From contig NZ_CP064655.1 of NCBI RefSeq assembly GCF_018141525.1, positions 1,798,001 through 1,862,000 on the forward strand: a stretch of 64,000 bases of DNA, in the 5' to 3' direction. A program made the position numbers and the translations under genes. Position 1 is the stretch's first letter. The number at the start of each line of letters is the position of its first letter. This DNA is from Miltoncostaea marina (GTDB taxonomy: Bacteria; Actinomycetota; Thermoleophilia; Miltoncostaeales; Miltoncostaeaceae). Positions 1 to 10,027 of the stretch are shown here, piece by piece. Below the pieces are notes generated by a model. It ran no database searches. It was given only the letters and a program-made list of their open reading frames with translations, and was not told the origin of the DNA.

Positions 1-933
1 GGCCGGGGGCGGGCGGGCGCGGCCCGCGCGGAGCACCGCCCGGCGCCCCCGCCCGAGGCCGCGGCCGCCGGCGCCGGCGAGGCCCTGCGGGCCGTCTTCG
101 ACGCGCAGCTCGCCGCCGTGTCGGTGGCCGAGCGCGCCCGCGTCGAGAAGGAGGGCGCCCGGGCGGCGGCGGCGGTCGACGGGGCGCTGGCCCGGCTCTG
201 CGCCGACCCGGCGTCGGTCGGGCTCGTGCTGCGCCACGGGCTGTCGCCGCGTCTGCTGTCCCACGGCCTCCAGACCGCGGCGCTGGCCTGCGTCACCGGC
301 TGCCGCCTGGGCTGGGACGCCGACCGCCTGGCGCAGCTCGCGGTGGCCGCGCTCTACGCCGACATCGGCATGACCCGGCTGGACCGCGGCCTCACCGAGA
401 AGCCGGGCCGGCTCACCGACGCCGAGCGCGCCCAGCTGCAGCGCCACCCGGCCCTCGGCGCCGCCCTGCTGGCCGCCGTCGGCGCCACCTGGCCGCTGGC
501 CGCCGTGGTGGCCGGCCAGCACCACGAGCGCTGGGACGGCGCGGGCTACCCGGCCGGGCTCAGCGGCGAGCGCATCCGCCCCGAGGCCCAGGTGGTGGCC
601 GTCTGCCACCGCTACCTCGCGGCGGTCCAGCAGCGCCCCCACCGGCCCGGCCTGCCGCCCCACCAGGCGCTGGAGCTGCTCTACACCCTCGGCGGCGGGC
701 TCGCGGGGCGGGACGTGCTCGAGGCGTTCGTGGAGTCGATCGCGATCTACCCGGTCGGGGCGTTCGTGCGCCTCTCGAACGGCCTGTCGGGCGAGGTGCT
801 CGCCGGCGGCACCCCCACGCGACCCCGGGTGCTCGCGCTGTGGGACCCCTCGGGCGATCCGCTGGCCGAGCGCCCGGTCATCGACCTCGCCGACCAGCCG
901 ACCCTCTTCGTCGACTCGCTGAGCGGCGGCTGA
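1..933 (+). CDS. HD-GYP-like domain protein, 5' end outside window, degenerate metal site
   Basis: The reading frame is open to the left window edge, so the gene probably starts upstream; GTG at 118 is the first start codon I would consider inside the window. The C-terminal part follows the HD-GYP fold: QHHERWDGAGYPAGL matches the family HHE-x-DG-x-GYP-x-GL block. The family HDIGK motif reads ADIGM here, and the later DxYDAL block reads CHRYLAA, so several metal-binding positions are changed. HD-GYP proteins normally hydrolyse c-di-GMP; this copy may be inactive or act as a binding/regulatory domain (inference). About 65 residues after the domain form a separate C-terminal tail. It converges with a small minus-strand gene. 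Confidence 0.75.
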   Translation, partial: GRGRAGAARAEHRPAPPPEAAAAGAGEALRAVFDAQLAAVSVAERARVEKEGARAAAAVDGALARLCADPASVGLVLRHGLSPRLLSHGLQTAALACVTGCRLGWDADRLAQLAVAALYADIGMTRLDRGLTEKPGRLTDAERAQLQRHPALGAALLAAVGATWPLAAVVAGQHHERWDGAGYPAGLSGERIRPEAQVVAVCHRYLAAVQQRPHRPGLPPHQALELLYTLGGGLAGRDVLEAFVESIAIYPVGAFVRLSNGLSGEVLAGGTPTRPRVLALWDPSGDPLAERPVIDLADQPTLFVDSLSGG

Positions 934-1240
934 GCGCGCCCGGCCGGGTCATGCTGAACCGGCCGAGGGGGAGGCCGAGGAACGTCGCCACGCCGTCCCA
1001 TCCGCCGTCGGGCCGCGGCGTGAGGCGGTCCCGCAGCGCGCGCAGCGGCCCCGCGTAGACGAGCTCGGGGCCGGCGGGGCCGTGGCGCACGCGGAACGGG
1101 ATGCCGGGCAGCCGCCCGAGCGCCGTGGCGCCGCGCGAGCCGGCGATGCGCTTGTGCAGCAGCCCGAGGGGCGGCAGCATCCCGCTCTCGCGCGCGAGCG
1201 CCCAGCGCCCGCCGAGGCCGTCGGTCCGGACCGGCTCCAT
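878..1240 (-). CDS. Small protein of unknown function
   Basis: A 120-residue minus-strand frame starting at ATG 1240. I do not recognise the family. The first 85 residues look like a real protein: they begin MEPVRTDGLGGRWALARES, then have a Leu/Pro patch (GMLPPLGLLHKRIAGSRG) and a WDGVATFLG segment. The last 25 residues are Arg/Ser-rich and overlap the 3' end of the HD-GYP-like gene by 56 bp. It diverges from the DUF3817 gene at 1298. No ribosome binding site is obvious. It could be spurious. Confidence 0.4.
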   Translation of the reverse strand: MEPVRTDGLGGRWALARESGMLPPLGLLHKRIAGSRGATALGRLPGIPFRVRHGPAGPELVYAGPLRALRDRLTPRPDGGWDGVATFLGLPLGRFSMTRPGALSRRSASRRRGSAGRRGR

Positions 1241-1297
1241 GCCGGGTCGGTTCCCACCGCGCGCGCCGCCGACACGTCCCCGCCCCAGGAGGCACAT

Positions 1298-1642
1298 GTG
1301 CGCCGCGCCGCAGGCAGCCCCGCCACCCTCTTCCGCGTTGTCGCGCTCGCCGAGGCGGCCTCGTGGGCCGGCCTGCTGCTGGGCATGCTGCTCAAGTACG
1401 GTCCGCCCGGAGCGGACGCCGGGGTGGCGCTGTTCGGCCCCGTCCACGGGGCGCTGTTCCTGCTCTACGTCGTCGTGGCGCTCGCCACCTGGCGGCGCCT
1501 GCGCTGGAGCGCCGCGGTCGGCGCGACGGCCCTGCTCGCCGCGGTGCCGCCGCTCGCCACCTGGGCGTTCGAGCGGTGGGCGCTGCGCACCGGGCGCCTG
1601 GAGGAGCCGGAGGTCGCCGGAACCGATCCGTTCTTGGAATAG
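1298..1642 (+). CDS. DUF3817 family integral membrane protein
   Basis: A 114-residue protein with three hydrophobic helices (roughly residues 8-30, 40-62 and 70-92). The segment order LFRVVALAEAASWAGLLLGM, then a loop, then GPVHGALFLLYVV is the DUF3817 pattern (YdzA-like) common in Actinobacteria; function unknown. The frame stays open upstream to 1082, but GTG 1298 is chosen because AGGAGG lies at 1287-1292, five bases before it, and because the first family-like residues follow directly. It precedes the fur-like gene, which has its own promoter signal. Confidence 0.75.
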   Translation: MRRAAGSPATLFRVVALAEAASWAGLLLGMLLKYGPPGADAGVALFGPVHGALFLLYVVVALATWRRLRWSAAVGATALLAAVPPLATWAFERWALRTGRLEEPEVAGTDPFLE

Positions 1643-1670
1643 ATCAAGTTCTCAGGTAGCGTCCCCGGCC
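1634..1670 (+). promoter_or_regulatory. Leaderless promoter of the Fur-family gene, possible operator
   Basis: TTGGAA at 1634-1639, a 17-bp spacer, and TAGCGT at 1657-1662 form a good sigma-70-type promoter. The GTG start of the regulator begins eight bases after the -10 box, so the mRNA is probably leaderless. The spacer is locally AT-rich compared with the surroundings, as expected for an autoregulatory Fur/CatR site, but I see no clear dyad matching a published box. Confidence 0.6.
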
Positions 1671-2111
1671 GTGCCGCACACCGCCGAGCAGCGCCTGCGC
1701 GACGCGGGCCTCAGGGTCACGGCGCCGCGCGTCGCGGTGCTGCGGGCGCTCGACGGGGCGCGGGACCACCCGAGCGTCGACCAGGTCATCGCCCGGGTGC
1801 GGGCCGCCGGGACGCCGATCTCCGTCCAGGGGGCCTACGATGCCTGCGAGGCGCTGATGCGGGCGGGCCTCGCCCGCCGCATCGAGCCCGCGGGCGGCCC
1901 GGCGCGGTACGAGTCCCGCGTCGGCGACAACCACCACCACCTCGTCTGCCGCGCCTGCGGCGCGGCCGCCGACGTCGATTGCGCCGCCGGCCACACCGTG
2001 TGCATGGAGCCGTCGGACGCCCGCGGCTTCCGGCTGGACGAGGTCGAGGTCGTGTATTGGGGCCTCTGCCCCGACTGTCAGCAGACCATCGACGAGAGGA
2101 ACACTGCATGA
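1671..2111 (+). CDS. Fur family transcriptional regulator (CatR/FurA-like)
   Basis: A 146-residue protein. It opens with the Fur winged helix ([21 protein letters not shown], residues about 6-26). The metal-binding half follows: a His cluster in [11 protein letters not shown] and a second CxxC near the C terminus (GLCPDC). Start GTG 1671 has no Shine-Dalgarno and follows the -10 box closely. The stop codon overlaps the catalase start (ATGA), so the two are translationally coupled. Peroxide-sensing Fur proteins paired with a catalase are established in Actinobacteria (FurA-KatG, CatR-CatA); repression of this operon until peroxide oxidises the regulator is the likely role (inference). Confidence 0.88.
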   Translation: MPHTAEQRLRDAGLRVTAPRVAVLRALDGARDHPSVDQVIARVRAAGTPISVQGAYDACEALMRAGLARRIEPAGGPARYESRVGDNHHHLVCRACGAAADVDCAAGHTVCMEPSDARGFRLDEVEVVYWGLCPDCQQTIDERNTA

Positions 2112-3793
2112 GCGACGTCGCGAGCACCCCGCCCGCCGACGGAGACGACCGCCGCGTCCTGACGAATCGCCAGGGCCACCCGGTCCACGACAACCAGAAC
2201 CAGCGGACCGTCGGCGCGCGTGGCCCGGCGACGCTCGAGAACTACCAGTTCCTCGAGAAGATCAGCCACTTCGACCGCGAGCGCATCCCCGAGCGGGTGG
2301 TGCACGCCCGCGGCTTCACCGCGTACGGGTTCTTCGAGGCCTACGGGGCCTGCGGCGACGAGCCCATCGCCCGCTTCACCCGCGCCAAGCTGCTCCAGGA
2401 GCGCGGCGCGCGCACCGACGTGGCCGTGCGGTTCTCGACGGTGGCCGGCGGCCGGGACTCCTCGGAGTGCGCGCGCGACCCGCGCGGCTTCGCGGTGAAG
2501 TTCTACACCGAGGACGGCAACTGGGACCTCGTCGGCAACAACCTCGGCGTCTTCTTCATCCGCGACGCCATCAAGTTCCCCGACTTCATCCACTCCCAGA
2601 AGCCCGACCCGGTGACGTTCCGCCAGGAGCCGAACCGCATCTTCGACTTCATCAGCCAGACGCCGGAGTCGATGCACATGGTCACCCTCGTGTTCGGCCC
2701 GCGCGGCATCCCCGCGAGCTACCGGCACATGCAGGGCTTCGGCGTGAACACCTACAAGTGGGTGAACGCGCAGGGCGAGACGGTGCTGGTCAAGTACCAC
2801 TGGCTCCCGAAGCAGGGCGTGCGCAGCTGGACCCAGGCCGACGCGGCCGCCGTCCAGGCCGACGACCTCGGCCCCCACTCGAAGGACCTCTACGAGGCGA
2901 TCGAGCGCGGCGACCACCCCGAGTGGGAGCTGTGCGTCCAGATGATGTCGGACGACGAGCACCCCGAGCTCGACTGGGACCCGCTCGACGACACGAAGGT
3001 CTGGCCCGAGGAGCAGTTCCCGCTCAGGCCGATCGGCCGCATGGTGCTGAACCGCAACGTCTCGAACGTCTTCGCCGAGAACGAGCAGATCGCCTTCGGG
3101 ACCGGCGTGCTCGTGGACGGGCTCGACTTCTCCGACGACAAGATGCTCGTGGGCCGGACGTTCTCGTACAGCGACACGCAGCGCTACCGCGTGGGCCCGA
3201 ACTACCTGCAGCTGCCGGTCAACCGGCCGAAGGCGCCCGTGGCCACCAACCAGCGCGACGGCCAGATGGCCTACGGCGTGGACGACCCGGGCGAGAACCC
3301 GCACGTCAACTACGAGCCGTCCATCACGGGCGGCCTGCGCGAGGCGCAGGCCCCGGCCCACGACGAGCAGGGCCCGGTGATCGAGGGCCGGCTCACCCGC
3401 GCGCGCATCCCGCGCACGCAGGACTACCGCCAGGCCGGCGAGCGCTACCTGCTCTCCGAGCAGTGGGAGAAGGACGACCTGGTGCTCAACCTGGTCACCC
3501 TCCTCGCCCAGTGCGACCGCCCCATCCAGGAGCGCATGGTCTGGCACCTGCTCCTCTGCGAGGACGAGCTCGGCCTGCGGGTCGGCGACGGCCTCGGCAT
3601 CACGCCCGACGACGTGCGCTCGCTGGAGCCGCTCGCGAGCCAGACGCTCAGCGAGGAGGACGAGCGCCGGCGCGCGAACCTCGGCGCCAACGGCCCGCGC
3701 GACGTGCGCGGGCACGTGATGACGCACTGCGTCCCCAACGAGCGCGACGTGCGTGCCGCCGAGCCGGAGCGCGTCACCGCCGGGCAGCGGTAG
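2108..3793 (+). CDS. katA: Monofunctional haem catalase
   Basis: A 561-residue catalase that converts hydrogen peroxide to water and oxygen. Catalytic His66 lies in VVHARGF, the active-site Asn in [10 protein letters not shown] (residues 142-151), and the proximal haem-ligand Tyr354 in [14 protein letters not shown]-terminal catalase-related domain follows (from about residue 440). The length fits small-subunit catalases with a modest C-terminal extension. It has no signal peptide and is presumably cytoplasmic. The ATG overlaps the fur stop (ATGA), giving co-regulation by the upstream Fur protein. The 3' end overlaps the convergent GGDEF-EAL gene by 20 bp. katA is used as a generic symbol. 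Confidence 0.93.
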   Translation: MSDVASTPPADGDDRRVLTNRQGHPVHDNQNQRTVGARGPATLENYQFLEKISHFDRERIPERVVHARGFTAYGFFEAYGACGDEPIARFTRAKLLQERGARTDVAVRFSTVAGGRDSSECARDPRGFAVKFYTEDGNWDLVGNNLGVFFIRDAIKFPDFIHSQKPDPVTFRQEPNRIFDFISQTPESMHMVTLVFGPRGIPASYRHMQGFGVNTYKWVNAQGETVLVKYHWLPKQGVRSWTQADAAAVQADDLGPHSKDLYEAIERGDHPEWELCVQMMSDDEHPELDWDPLDDTKVWPEEQFPLRPIGRMVLNRNVSNVFAENEQIAFGTGVLVDGLDFSDDKMLVGRTFSYSDTQRYRVGPNYLQLPVNRPKAPVATNQRDGQMAYGVDDPGENPHVNYEPSITGGLREAQAPAHDEQGPVIEGRLTRARIPRTQDYRQAGERYLLSEQWEKDDLVLNLVTLLAQCDRPIQERMVWHLLLCEDELGLRVGDGLGITPDDVRSLEPLASQTLSEEDERRRANLGANGPRDVRGHVMTHCVPNERDVRAAEPERVTAGQR

Positions 3794-6491
3794 CGGGCGC
3801 GGCCGCGGGCCCGCCCGGCACGTCCGGGCGGGCCCGCGCGGCCACGAGCGCGGCGAAGCGGGCCGGCGGCATCGGCCTGCCGACGAGGTAGCCCTGCGCG
3901 TAGGCGCACCCGAAGGCGTCGAGCGCCGCGAGCTGCGACGGGCGCTCCACGCCCTCGGCCACCGCCGGCACGCCGAGCGAGCCGGCCAGGTCGAGGATGC
4001 CCCGCACGAGCGCCGAGCGGTCCGGCCCCCCGTCCGCGCCCTCCACGAACAGCCGGTCGACCTTCAGGACGTCGACCGGCATGCGCGCGAGGTAGGCGAG
4101 CGAGCTGAACCCGGTCCCGAAGTCGTCGATGGCGAGGCGCACGCCGAGCGCCTTCAGGCGGCGCAGCGCCTCGAGCGCGCGGTCGGGGTCGTCCAGCAGC
4201 ACGGTCTCGGTGAGCTCCAGCACGAGCGCGGCGGGATCGAGACCGGTCTCCTCGAGCGCCTCGGCCACCCAGCCCGGCATGCGCGGATCCTGGACCTGCC
4301 GCGCGGAGACGTTGACGCTCACCTCCAGGCCCGCCCCGCCCGGCAGCGAGGCGCGCCAGGCGGCGGCCTGCCGACAGGCCTCGCGCAGCACCCAGCGCCC
4401 GAGGGGGATGATCTGCCCCGTCTCCTCCGCGAGCGGCACGAACTCGGCCGGGCCGAGCAGCCCGCGCTCGGGGTGCGGCCAGCGGACCAGCGCCTCGGCG
4501 CCGACGACCTCGCCCGTCGCCACCCGGACGAGCGGCTGGTACTGCACCGCCAGGCGCCCGCGCTCCACCGCCCGGGCGAGCTCCGTGGTGACCCGCAGGC
4601 GGTCGGTGATCGCCTGGCGCATCGGCTCGCGGAAGACCTCGTGGCCCCCGCGCTGCCGGCGCTTGGCGACGTACATCGCGGCGTCGGCGTCCGCGAGCAG
4701 CTCGGTCGCGTCGCCGCCGTCCGGGCCGCAGAGCGCGACCCCGATGCTGGCCGAGAGCGGCAGCTCCAGGTCGCCCTCGCGCCACGGGCGGGCGAGCTCG
4801 GCGACGATGCGGCGCGCGACGCCCTCGGCCTCCGACAGGTCGGCGACCCGCCCCAGCAGCACCGCGAACTCGTCGCCGCCGAGCCGCGCCGCCGTGTCGT
4901 CCCCGCGCAGGGCGCCCAGCAGGCGCGCGGCGATCTCCCGCAGCAGCCGGTCGCCGGCCTCGTGGCCCAGGCTGTCGTTGACCTCCTTGAAGCCGTCGAG
5001 GTCGATGTAGAGCAGCGCCGCGTGCCCGTCGCCGCGGACGCGGCAGCGCGCGATCGCCGCGTCCGCCCGCGCGATGAACAGGGCGCGGTCCGGCAGCCCG
5101 GTCAGGCCGTCGTGGGTCGCCTGGTGCCGCAGGCGCCGCTCGAGCGCCTCGCGCTCGGTCACGTCGCGCGCGTTCACCACCAGGCCGCGCACGTCGGGGT
5201 CGCCCAGCAGGTCGGTGGCGAGCAGCTCGAGGCGCTTCGTGGCGCCGCCGACCTGGAAGGCGCAGAGGAAGCCCGTGGGCGCCGGCGCGCCGGCGGCGGC
5301 GCGCAGGTACGCGAGCAGCGCGCCGGGGTCGTCGGGCATCGCCCGCTCGAGCCAGCGCTCCGGGGGCCAGCCGACCGGGTCGTCGCCCAGGGCGCGCGCC
5401 GCGGACGGGCTCGCGTAGGTGATGCGCAGGCCCGCGTCGAGCACCACGATGATGTCGGCGGCGTGCTGGACGAGCGCCCGCACGCGGCGCTCGCCGCGGC
5501 GCCGCTGCAGGTCGGCGACCTGCGCCAGCGAGCGCTCAAGCTCGCGCACGAGGCCCGCCATGCGCAGCGGCACGAGCGCCGAGAGCACGGCCACCCCCGC
5601 GAGCGCGACCGCGCGGGCCCGGGTGTCGTGGGCCAGCAGGGCGGCAGCCGGCAGGGCCAGGCCGGCGACGCCCAGGGTGGCGAGGCGCGCCCGCGTCGGC
5701 CGCTGGGGCGCGACGGCCGAGCGCTCGGCCAGCCGCGCCGCGCCCGGCTCGAGCGCCGCGGCGGCGAGCAGCACGAAGAACGGCATCCAGGCGACGGCGA
5801 ACGGGTCCCCGGCACCGACGGCGCCGCTCACGACCCGGACGCCGTGCACGAGGTCGGCCACGAGCAGGAGCACGCACCCGCCGACCAGCAGCCAGAGCGC
5901 CGCCGGCCGGGCGCCCGGGCTCATGGCGAGCCGGAGCACCGCGCCGAGCAGGACGAGGTCGAGCGCCGGGTACGCCACCATCAGCACCTGCGCCGCCCAC
6001 GACGCGGAGCCCTGCCCCTCGTGCGTCGCCGGCTCGATCAGGACCACCCAGGCGGTGGCGGCCGCCGCGCCGCCCATCACCAGCGAGTCGAGCAGCCCGG
6101 CGCGGTCGCGCCCCGCCGTGCGTGCGCGCACGAGCAGCACGATGCCGCCGATGAGCATCGGGGAGCTGGTCAGGTAGAAGGCATCGGCGAGGCCAGGATG
6201 GCCCGGCGCCTCGCCGGTCAGGAGCATCGTCCAGAGCATCACGAGGTCGCCGGCCGCGAACACGGCCGTGCCGGCCGCGATGACCAGCCAGGGCCGCCGG
6301 GCGGGCGGACGGCGGCGGGCCGCCGCCGCGACGAGCACGCCGACGCACGCCAGGACCAGCACGTGGTACGCCGCCGCCCGGGCCGCCCCGCCGGGGGGCA
6401 GCGCCTGGTAGGCGGCGGTGGACGTCGCGCCGCCGGCGAGGAATCCCTTCCATGCACCGGACACAGATTCCGCGTCGGCATCGCGGCGCAC
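3774..6491 (-). CDS. Membrane-anchored PAS-GGDEF-EAL protein (c-di-GMP turnover)
   Basis: A 905-residue protein. Residues 35-310 hold about eight to nine hydrophobic helices forming a membrane sensory module, a PAS-like domain follows (about 340-445), then GGDEF (about 455-620) and EAL (about 635-885). The cyclase motif GGDEF is intact at 538-542 and is preceded at the canonical spacing by an inhibitory I-site RxxD (Arg529, Asp532). The EAL signature is intact at 666-668, with NVSA and DDFGTG (789-794). Both activities are therefore possible. The start is uncertain: GTG 6491 gives the longest product, and an in-frame GTG 27 bases later is possible. It diverges from the PIG-L gene across 38 bp. 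Confidence 0.92.
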   Translation of the reverse strand: MRRDADAESVSGAWKGFLAGGATSTAAYQALPPGGAARAAAYHVLVLACVGVLVAAAARRRPPARRPWLVIAAGTAVFAAGDLVMLWTMLLTGEAPGHPGLADAFYLTSSPMLIGGIVLLVRARTAGRDRAGLLDSLVMGGAAAATAWVVLIEPATHEGQGSASWAAQVLMVAYPALDLVLLGAVLRLAMSPGARPAALWLLVGGCVLLLVADLVHGVRVVSGAVGAGDPFAVAWMPFFVLLAAAALEPGAARLAERSAVAPQRPTRARLATLGVAGLALPAAALLAHDTRARAVALAGVAVLSALVPLRMAGLVRELERSLAQVADLQRRRGERRVRALVQHAADIIVVLDAGLRITYASPSAARALGDDPVGWPPERWLERAMPDDPGALLAYLRAAAGAPAPTGFLCAFQVGGATKRLELLATDLLGDPDVRGLVVNARDVTEREALERRLRHQATHDGLTGLPDRALFIARADAAIARCRVRGDGHAALLYIDLDGFKEVNDSLGHEAGDRLLREIAARLLGALRGDDTAARLGGDEFAVLLGRVADLSEAEGVARRIVAELARPWREGDLELPLSASIGVALCGPDGGDATELLADADAAMYVAKRRQRGGHEVFREPMRQAITDRLRVTTELARAVERGRLAVQYQPLVRVATGEVVGAEALVRWPHPERGLLGPAEFVPLAEETGQIIPLGRWVLREACRQAAAWRASLPGGAGLEVSVNVSARQVQDPRMPGWVAEALEETGLDPAALVLELTETVLLDDPDRALEALRRLKALGVRLAIDDFGTGFSSLAYLARMPVDVLKVDRLFVEGADGGPDRSALVRGILDLAGSLGVPAVAEGVERPSQLAALDAFGCAYAQGYLVGRPMPPARFAALVAARARPDVPGGPAAAPATAARR

Positions 6492-6517
6492 GCGCTGTAG
6501 CGGCGGGTCCGGCGGGC

Positions 6518-6529
6518 TACCCTCGCGGG
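6518..6529 (+). promoter_or_regulatory. Leaderless -10 box of the PIG-L gene
   Basis: TACCCT at 6518-6523 lies six bases before GTG 6530. That is the normal distance from a -10 box to the transcription start, so the transcript probably begins at the start codon. The -35 region is weak. Confidence 0.5.
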
Positions 6530-7321
6530 GTGGCGGACCCCCGGCGGATCACCGTGCTGCACGTCGCGCCGCACCCGGACGACGAGCTGCTCGGGGCGCC
6601 CGCGACGCTCATGGCGCTGCGCGACGCCGGCCACCGGGTCGTCAACCTGGCCGTCGGCCTGGGGCGTCCGGCCGACCGGCCGCGGCGCCGGCGCGAGCTC
6701 GAGGCGGCCTGCGCGGCGGCGGGGTTCGAGCTGCTGGTCGCCGCCGGTGCGCCCGGTATCGGCGCGAGCGACGACCTCGCCGCCGCGCGGGCGGCGCTCG
6801 CCGCGCTGCTCGGCAGGGCGCTCGACGAGCTGCGCCCGGCGCTCGTCGTGTCCCCCTCCCCCCACGACCGCCACCACGGCCACGAGGTGGTCGCCCGCGC
6901 CCTCTTCGACGCGCTCGAGTCCCGGCCCGTCCCGCCGGCCTGGTGGATGTGGGGCCTCTGGGGCCCGCTGCCGCTGCCGACGCTCGTCGTGCCGGTCGAC
7001 GAGGCGCGCATCGAGGAGGTGCTCGCGGCCCTCGGCGAGCACGCCGGCGAGCTGGCCCGCAACGACTACCGGCGCCTGCTCAGCGGGCGCGCGCAGGCCC
7101 AGGCGGTGCTCGGCGCCGAGCTGGTCTTCGGCTTCGGCGCCCCGGCCCTCGGCGCGCCCGGCGCCGAGCTGCTGACGGAGGCGCGCCGGGACGGCCGCGG
7201 CGCGTGGCGGCTGGGCGCGCCCCGGCTCCTCGACCCGGCCCGGCCGCTCGCGGCCGCCGACGGCCCGGACGCGCGCGCCTGGCTGGAGGCGCCGAGCGCC
7301 GCGGGCCTCGTGCTGCGCTGA
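6530..7321 (+). CDS. PIG-L/LmbE family N-deacetylase
   Basis: A 263-residue protein with the zinc-binding family motif PHPDDE at residues 14-19 and the second metal motif PHDRHHGHEV near residue 115. The family removes N-acetyl groups from GlcNAc-containing substrates (for example MshB in mycothiol synthesis, BshB in bacillithiol synthesis). The substrate cannot be told from sequence, and no thiol-synthesis genes are nearby. The frame extends upstream to 6452, but GTG 6530 fits both the family N terminus and the -10 box six bases before it. It stands alone between the divergent GGDEF-EAL gene and the transporter. Confidence 0.85.
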   Translation: MADPRRITVLHVAPHPDDELLGAPATLMALRDAGHRVVNLAVGLGRPADRPRRRRELEAACAAAGFELLVAAGAPGIGASDDLAAARAALAALLGRALDELRPALVVSPSPHDRHHGHEVVARALFDALESRPVPPAWWMWGLWGPLPLPTLVVPVDEARIEEVLAALGEHAGELARNDYRRLLSGRAQAQAVLGAELVFGFGAPALGAPGAELLTEARRDGRGAWRLGAPRLLDPARPLAAADGPDARAWLEAPSAAGLVLR

Positions 7322-7358
7322 GCGTCGCCGCGGGCCCGGCGGGGAACCACCCGGTCCG

Positions 7359-7369
7359 TATCATCGCCG
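7359..7369 (+). promoter_or_regulatory. Leaderless -10 box of the AspT-type transporter gene
   Basis: TATCAT at 7359-7364 is followed after five bases by GTG 7370, consistent with a leaderless mRNA. No good -35 box is visible. Confidence 0.5.
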
Positions 7370-8965
7370 GTGCCCCCGCCGCCGGAGGAACGCCCCATCG
7401 CGAGCGTCGCCGACCTTCTGGCAGACAACACGCTGCTGCTGCTGTTCCTGTGCCTGGCCGCGGGCAGCGCGGCGGGCATGGCGGCCTGGCACGGGTACAT
7501 GCTCGGCCCGGCGGCGGTGCTGTTCACCGCGCTCGCGCTGTCGGCCTGGGACGAGCGGCTGGTGCTGCCGCCGGTGCTCGGCCAGTTCGGCCTGGCGGTC
7601 TTCGCCTACTGCGTCGGCGCCGGGAGCGGCTCGGCGTTCTTCGGCGCCCTGCGCACCTCGCTGCGCCTCATCCTCGGCGTCGGCGCCGTGCTGGCCGGCC
7701 TGGCGGCGGTCACCTGGGCGGTCGGCGACGTCCTCGGCCTGCGCCAGGGGGTGATCGCGGGCGTCTACGCCGGCGCCCTCACCAACACGCCGGCCCTCGC
7801 CGCCGCGACCGAGGAGCTCGACGGGGCCGCCGGCCCGACCGTGGGCTACTCGGTGACCTACACGGGCGGCGTGGTGCTGATGCTGCTGGCCGCCGCCTGG
7901 GCGCTGCGGGCGCGCGAGCGCGAGGCCGCCGGCGACGACGACCTGCCCGACCCGATCATGAACGCCACCGTGCTCGTCACCCGGGAGGGGCTGCCCCCGC
8001 TCGCCGAGCTCGGCCACGGCGCGGTGGTGTTCTCGCGCATCCACCGCGACGGCGAGCTCAGCGTGCCGTCGCCGGACACGCGCCTGCGCGCCGGCGACAT
8101 GGTCGCGGTGATCGGCCGGCCCGCCGACGTCACCGCGCTGGCCGAGGGCATCGGACGGCCGGCGCCCGACCACCTGCCGCTCGACCGCCACCAGCTCGAC
8201 ATGCGGCGCATGACCATCTCGAGCCGCGGCCTGTCGGGGCTCACCGTGGCGCAGCTGGGGCTGGGTCACTTCGGGGCCGTGGCGAGCCGCGTGCGCCGGG
8301 GCGACGTCGACCTGCTCGCCACGCACGACCTCGTGGTGCAGCAGGGCGACCGCATCCGGGTGATCGCCCCCCGCGAGCGCCTGGCGCAGGTGGCGCGCCA
8401 CCTGGGCGACTCCGAGCGCGGGCCGGCCGACCTCAACGCCGTGGGCCTGGCGCTCGGGCTGACGCTCGGGATCCTGCTCGGGCTCGTGCCGCTGCCCTCG
8501 CCGGTCGGCGGCACCTTCGAGATCGGCCTCGCGGCGGGCCCGCTCGTCGCCGGCCTGGTCCTGGGGCGCCAGATCCGCTCGGGGCCGATCGTCTGGGCCG
8601 TCCCCTACACGGCGTCGATCGTCCTCCAGCAGCTCGGGCTGCTCATCTTCCTGGCGTACGCCGGGTCCAACGCGGGCGGGGCGCTGGCCGACGCGCTGGG
8701 CGGCACGGAATGGCTGCGCATCCTCGCGCTCGGCACGCTCGTGACGGCCCTCGCGGCCGGCGGTCTGCTGGTGGTGACCCGGCGCCTCGGCGTGCACGGC
8801 CCGCGCCTGGCCGGGGTCATCGCGGGCGCGCAGACACAGCCCGCCGTGCTGGCCTTCGCGCAGGAGCGCAGCCCCGACCAGCGGGTCGGCCTGGGATACG
8901 CGCTCATCGTGCCCGCCGCCATGATCGTGAAGATCCTCGCCGCCCAGATGATCGTGCTCGTCTAG
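7370..8965 (+). CDS. AspT/YidE-type transporter with two RCK_C domains
   Basis: A 531-residue membrane protein. An N-terminal bundle of about five helices (residues 18-185) is followed by two cytoplasmic TrkA-C (RCK_C) modules (about 190-265 and 275-350) and a second bundle of about five helices (355-531). This split arrangement is that of the aspartate:alanine exchanger family (AspT, YidE, YbjL). Each half carries the family Gly-rich segment (YAGALTNTPALAAAT in the first, GVIAGAQTQPAVLAFA in the second). The solute is unknown; family members exchange amino or dicarboxylic acids. It is a single gene with its own leaderless promoter. Confidence 0.85.
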   Translation: MPPPPEERPIASVADLLADNTLLLLFLCLAAGSAAGMAAWHGYMLGPAAVLFTALALSAWDERLVLPPVLGQFGLAVFAYCVGAGSGSAFFGALRTSLRLILGVGAVLAGLAAVTWAVGDVLGLRQGVIAGVYAGALTNTPALAAATEELDGAAGPTVGYSVTYTGGVVLMLLAAAWALRAREREAAGDDDLPDPIMNATVLVTREGLPPLAELGHGAVVFSRIHRDGELSVPSPDTRLRAGDMVAVIGRPADVTALAEGIGRPAPDHLPLDRHQLDMRRMTISSRGLSGLTVAQLGLGHFGAVASRVRRGDVDLLATHDLVVQQGDRIRVIAPRERLAQVARHLGDSERGPADLNAVGLALGLTLGILLGLVPLPSPVGGTFEIGLAAGPLVAGLVLGRQIRSGPIVWAVPYTASIVLQQLGLLIFLAYAGSNAGGALADALGGTEWLRILALGTLVTALAAGGLLVVTRRLGVHGPRLAGVIAGAQTQPAVLAFAQERSPDQRVGLGYALIVPAAMIVKILAAQMIVLV

Positions 8966-9034
8966 CGAGTTCCTGCCGGCGGGCGCGGCGAGGCTCACGC
9001 CGCGTGGGGATGCCGCGGCCGGCCCGTCCTCGAC

Positions 9035-9046
9035 GACACTGGCGCC
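9035..9046 (+). promoter_or_regulatory. Leaderless -10 box of the nuclease-fold gene
   Basis: GACACT at 9035-9040 lies six bases before GTG 9047. The first base departs from the TANNNT pattern seen elsewhere, so this is a weaker example. Confidence 0.35.
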
Positions 9047-10027
9047 GTGCCACCGCCCACCGCCACGGCCGAGCGACCGCCCCGCGAGGTGACCCGCTCG
9101 CTCGCGCGCCTGCGCGCGGCGCTCGACGACGCGATCCCCGCCAAGCGCGACGGCGAGAACCTGCTCGTCGGCACCTGGAATCTGCGCGAGTTCGGCCGGG
9201 TCACGCCCAAGTGGGCGCCCGGCCCGGAGGACAGCCCGCGGCGCTGCCTGTCGGACATCCTCGCCATCGCCGCTGTGGCCGAGCGGTTCGACGTGCTGGC
9301 GATCCAGGAGACGACGCGCTCGCTGGACGCGCTGCGCATGCTCGTGTCCCGCCTCGGACGGCGCTGGGGCTTCATCGTGTCCGACGTCTCCGAGGGCACC
9401 GACGGCAACGACGAGCGCCTCGCCTTCGTCTACGACGGCGCCCGGGTGCGGCCGTCCGGCCTCGTTGGCGAGTTCGTGATGCCGGACGACCGGCTCGGCG
9501 TCATCGGCGGCGGCCTGCGCCGCCAGCTCGCGCGGACGCCCTACGCGGTCAGCTTCCGCGCCGGGGAGCACGGCTTCACGCTGGCGACCGTGCACATCCT
9601 GTGGGGCGACGCCGCGGCCGACCGCACCCCGGAGATCGCCGCCTTCGCCGAGTTCCTGGCCGAAGAGGCCCGCGAGCCGGACGCCTTCAGCCGCAACATG
9701 ATCGTGCTGGGCGACTTCAACATCGACCGCTGGGACGACGCCAACTGGCGCGCGTTCGTGTCGCGCGGGCTCTCGCCGCCGGAGGCGCTGCTCGACCTGC
9801 CCCGCACGATCTTCGCCGGCGGCGGCGGCACCCACTCGTTCTACGACCAGATCGCCTGGTTCACCCTGGGCGCCCGCGAGGCGCTGACCCTGCCCTTCGT
9901 GGCCGCCGGCAGCTTCCCCTGGGACGATCACGTGCTGGTGGGGCTGAGCAACGTGAGCAAGTCGTGGCGCATCTCCGACCACTTCCCGCTGTGGTCGGAG
10001 TTCGCCCTGCCGACGGCGGGCGGATAG
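9047..10027 (+). CDS. Endonuclease/exonuclease/phosphatase family protein
   Basis: A 326-residue protein of the DNase I-like metal-dependent fold. The blocks occur in order: GTWNLREFG (Asn45), AIQETTRS (metal-binding Glu88), GDFNIDRWDD in the second half, and a terminal SDHFPLW carrying the catalytic Asp-His pair. There is no signal peptide or membrane segment, so it is probably cytoplasmic. The family includes nucleases and phosphoesterases; the substrate is not predictable here. It lies 38 bp upstream of the large metallopeptidase gene and may or may not be cotranscribed with it. Confidence 0.8.
   Translation: MPPPTATAERPPREVTRSLARLRAALDDAIPAKRDGENLLVGTWNLREFGRVTPKWAPGPEDSPRRCLSDILAIAAVAERFDVLAIQETTRSLDALRMLVSRLGRRWGFIVSDVSEGTDGNDERLAFVYDGARVRPSGLVGEFVMPDDRLGVIGGGLRRQLARTPYAVSFRAGEHGFTLATVHILWGDAAADRTPEIAAFAEFLAEEAREPDAFSRNMIVLGDFNIDRWDDANWRAFVSRGLSPPEALLDLPRTIFAGGGGTHSFYDQIAWFTLGAREALTLPFVAAGSFPWDDHVLVGLSNVSKSWRISDHFPLWSEFALPTAGG

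Noticed and set aside
2078-3727. 549-residue minus-strand frame opposite catalase
   Set aside because: It mirrors the catalase gene, whose catalytic motifs are intact. It is a high-GC antisense shadow dominated by Ala, Val, Arg and His.
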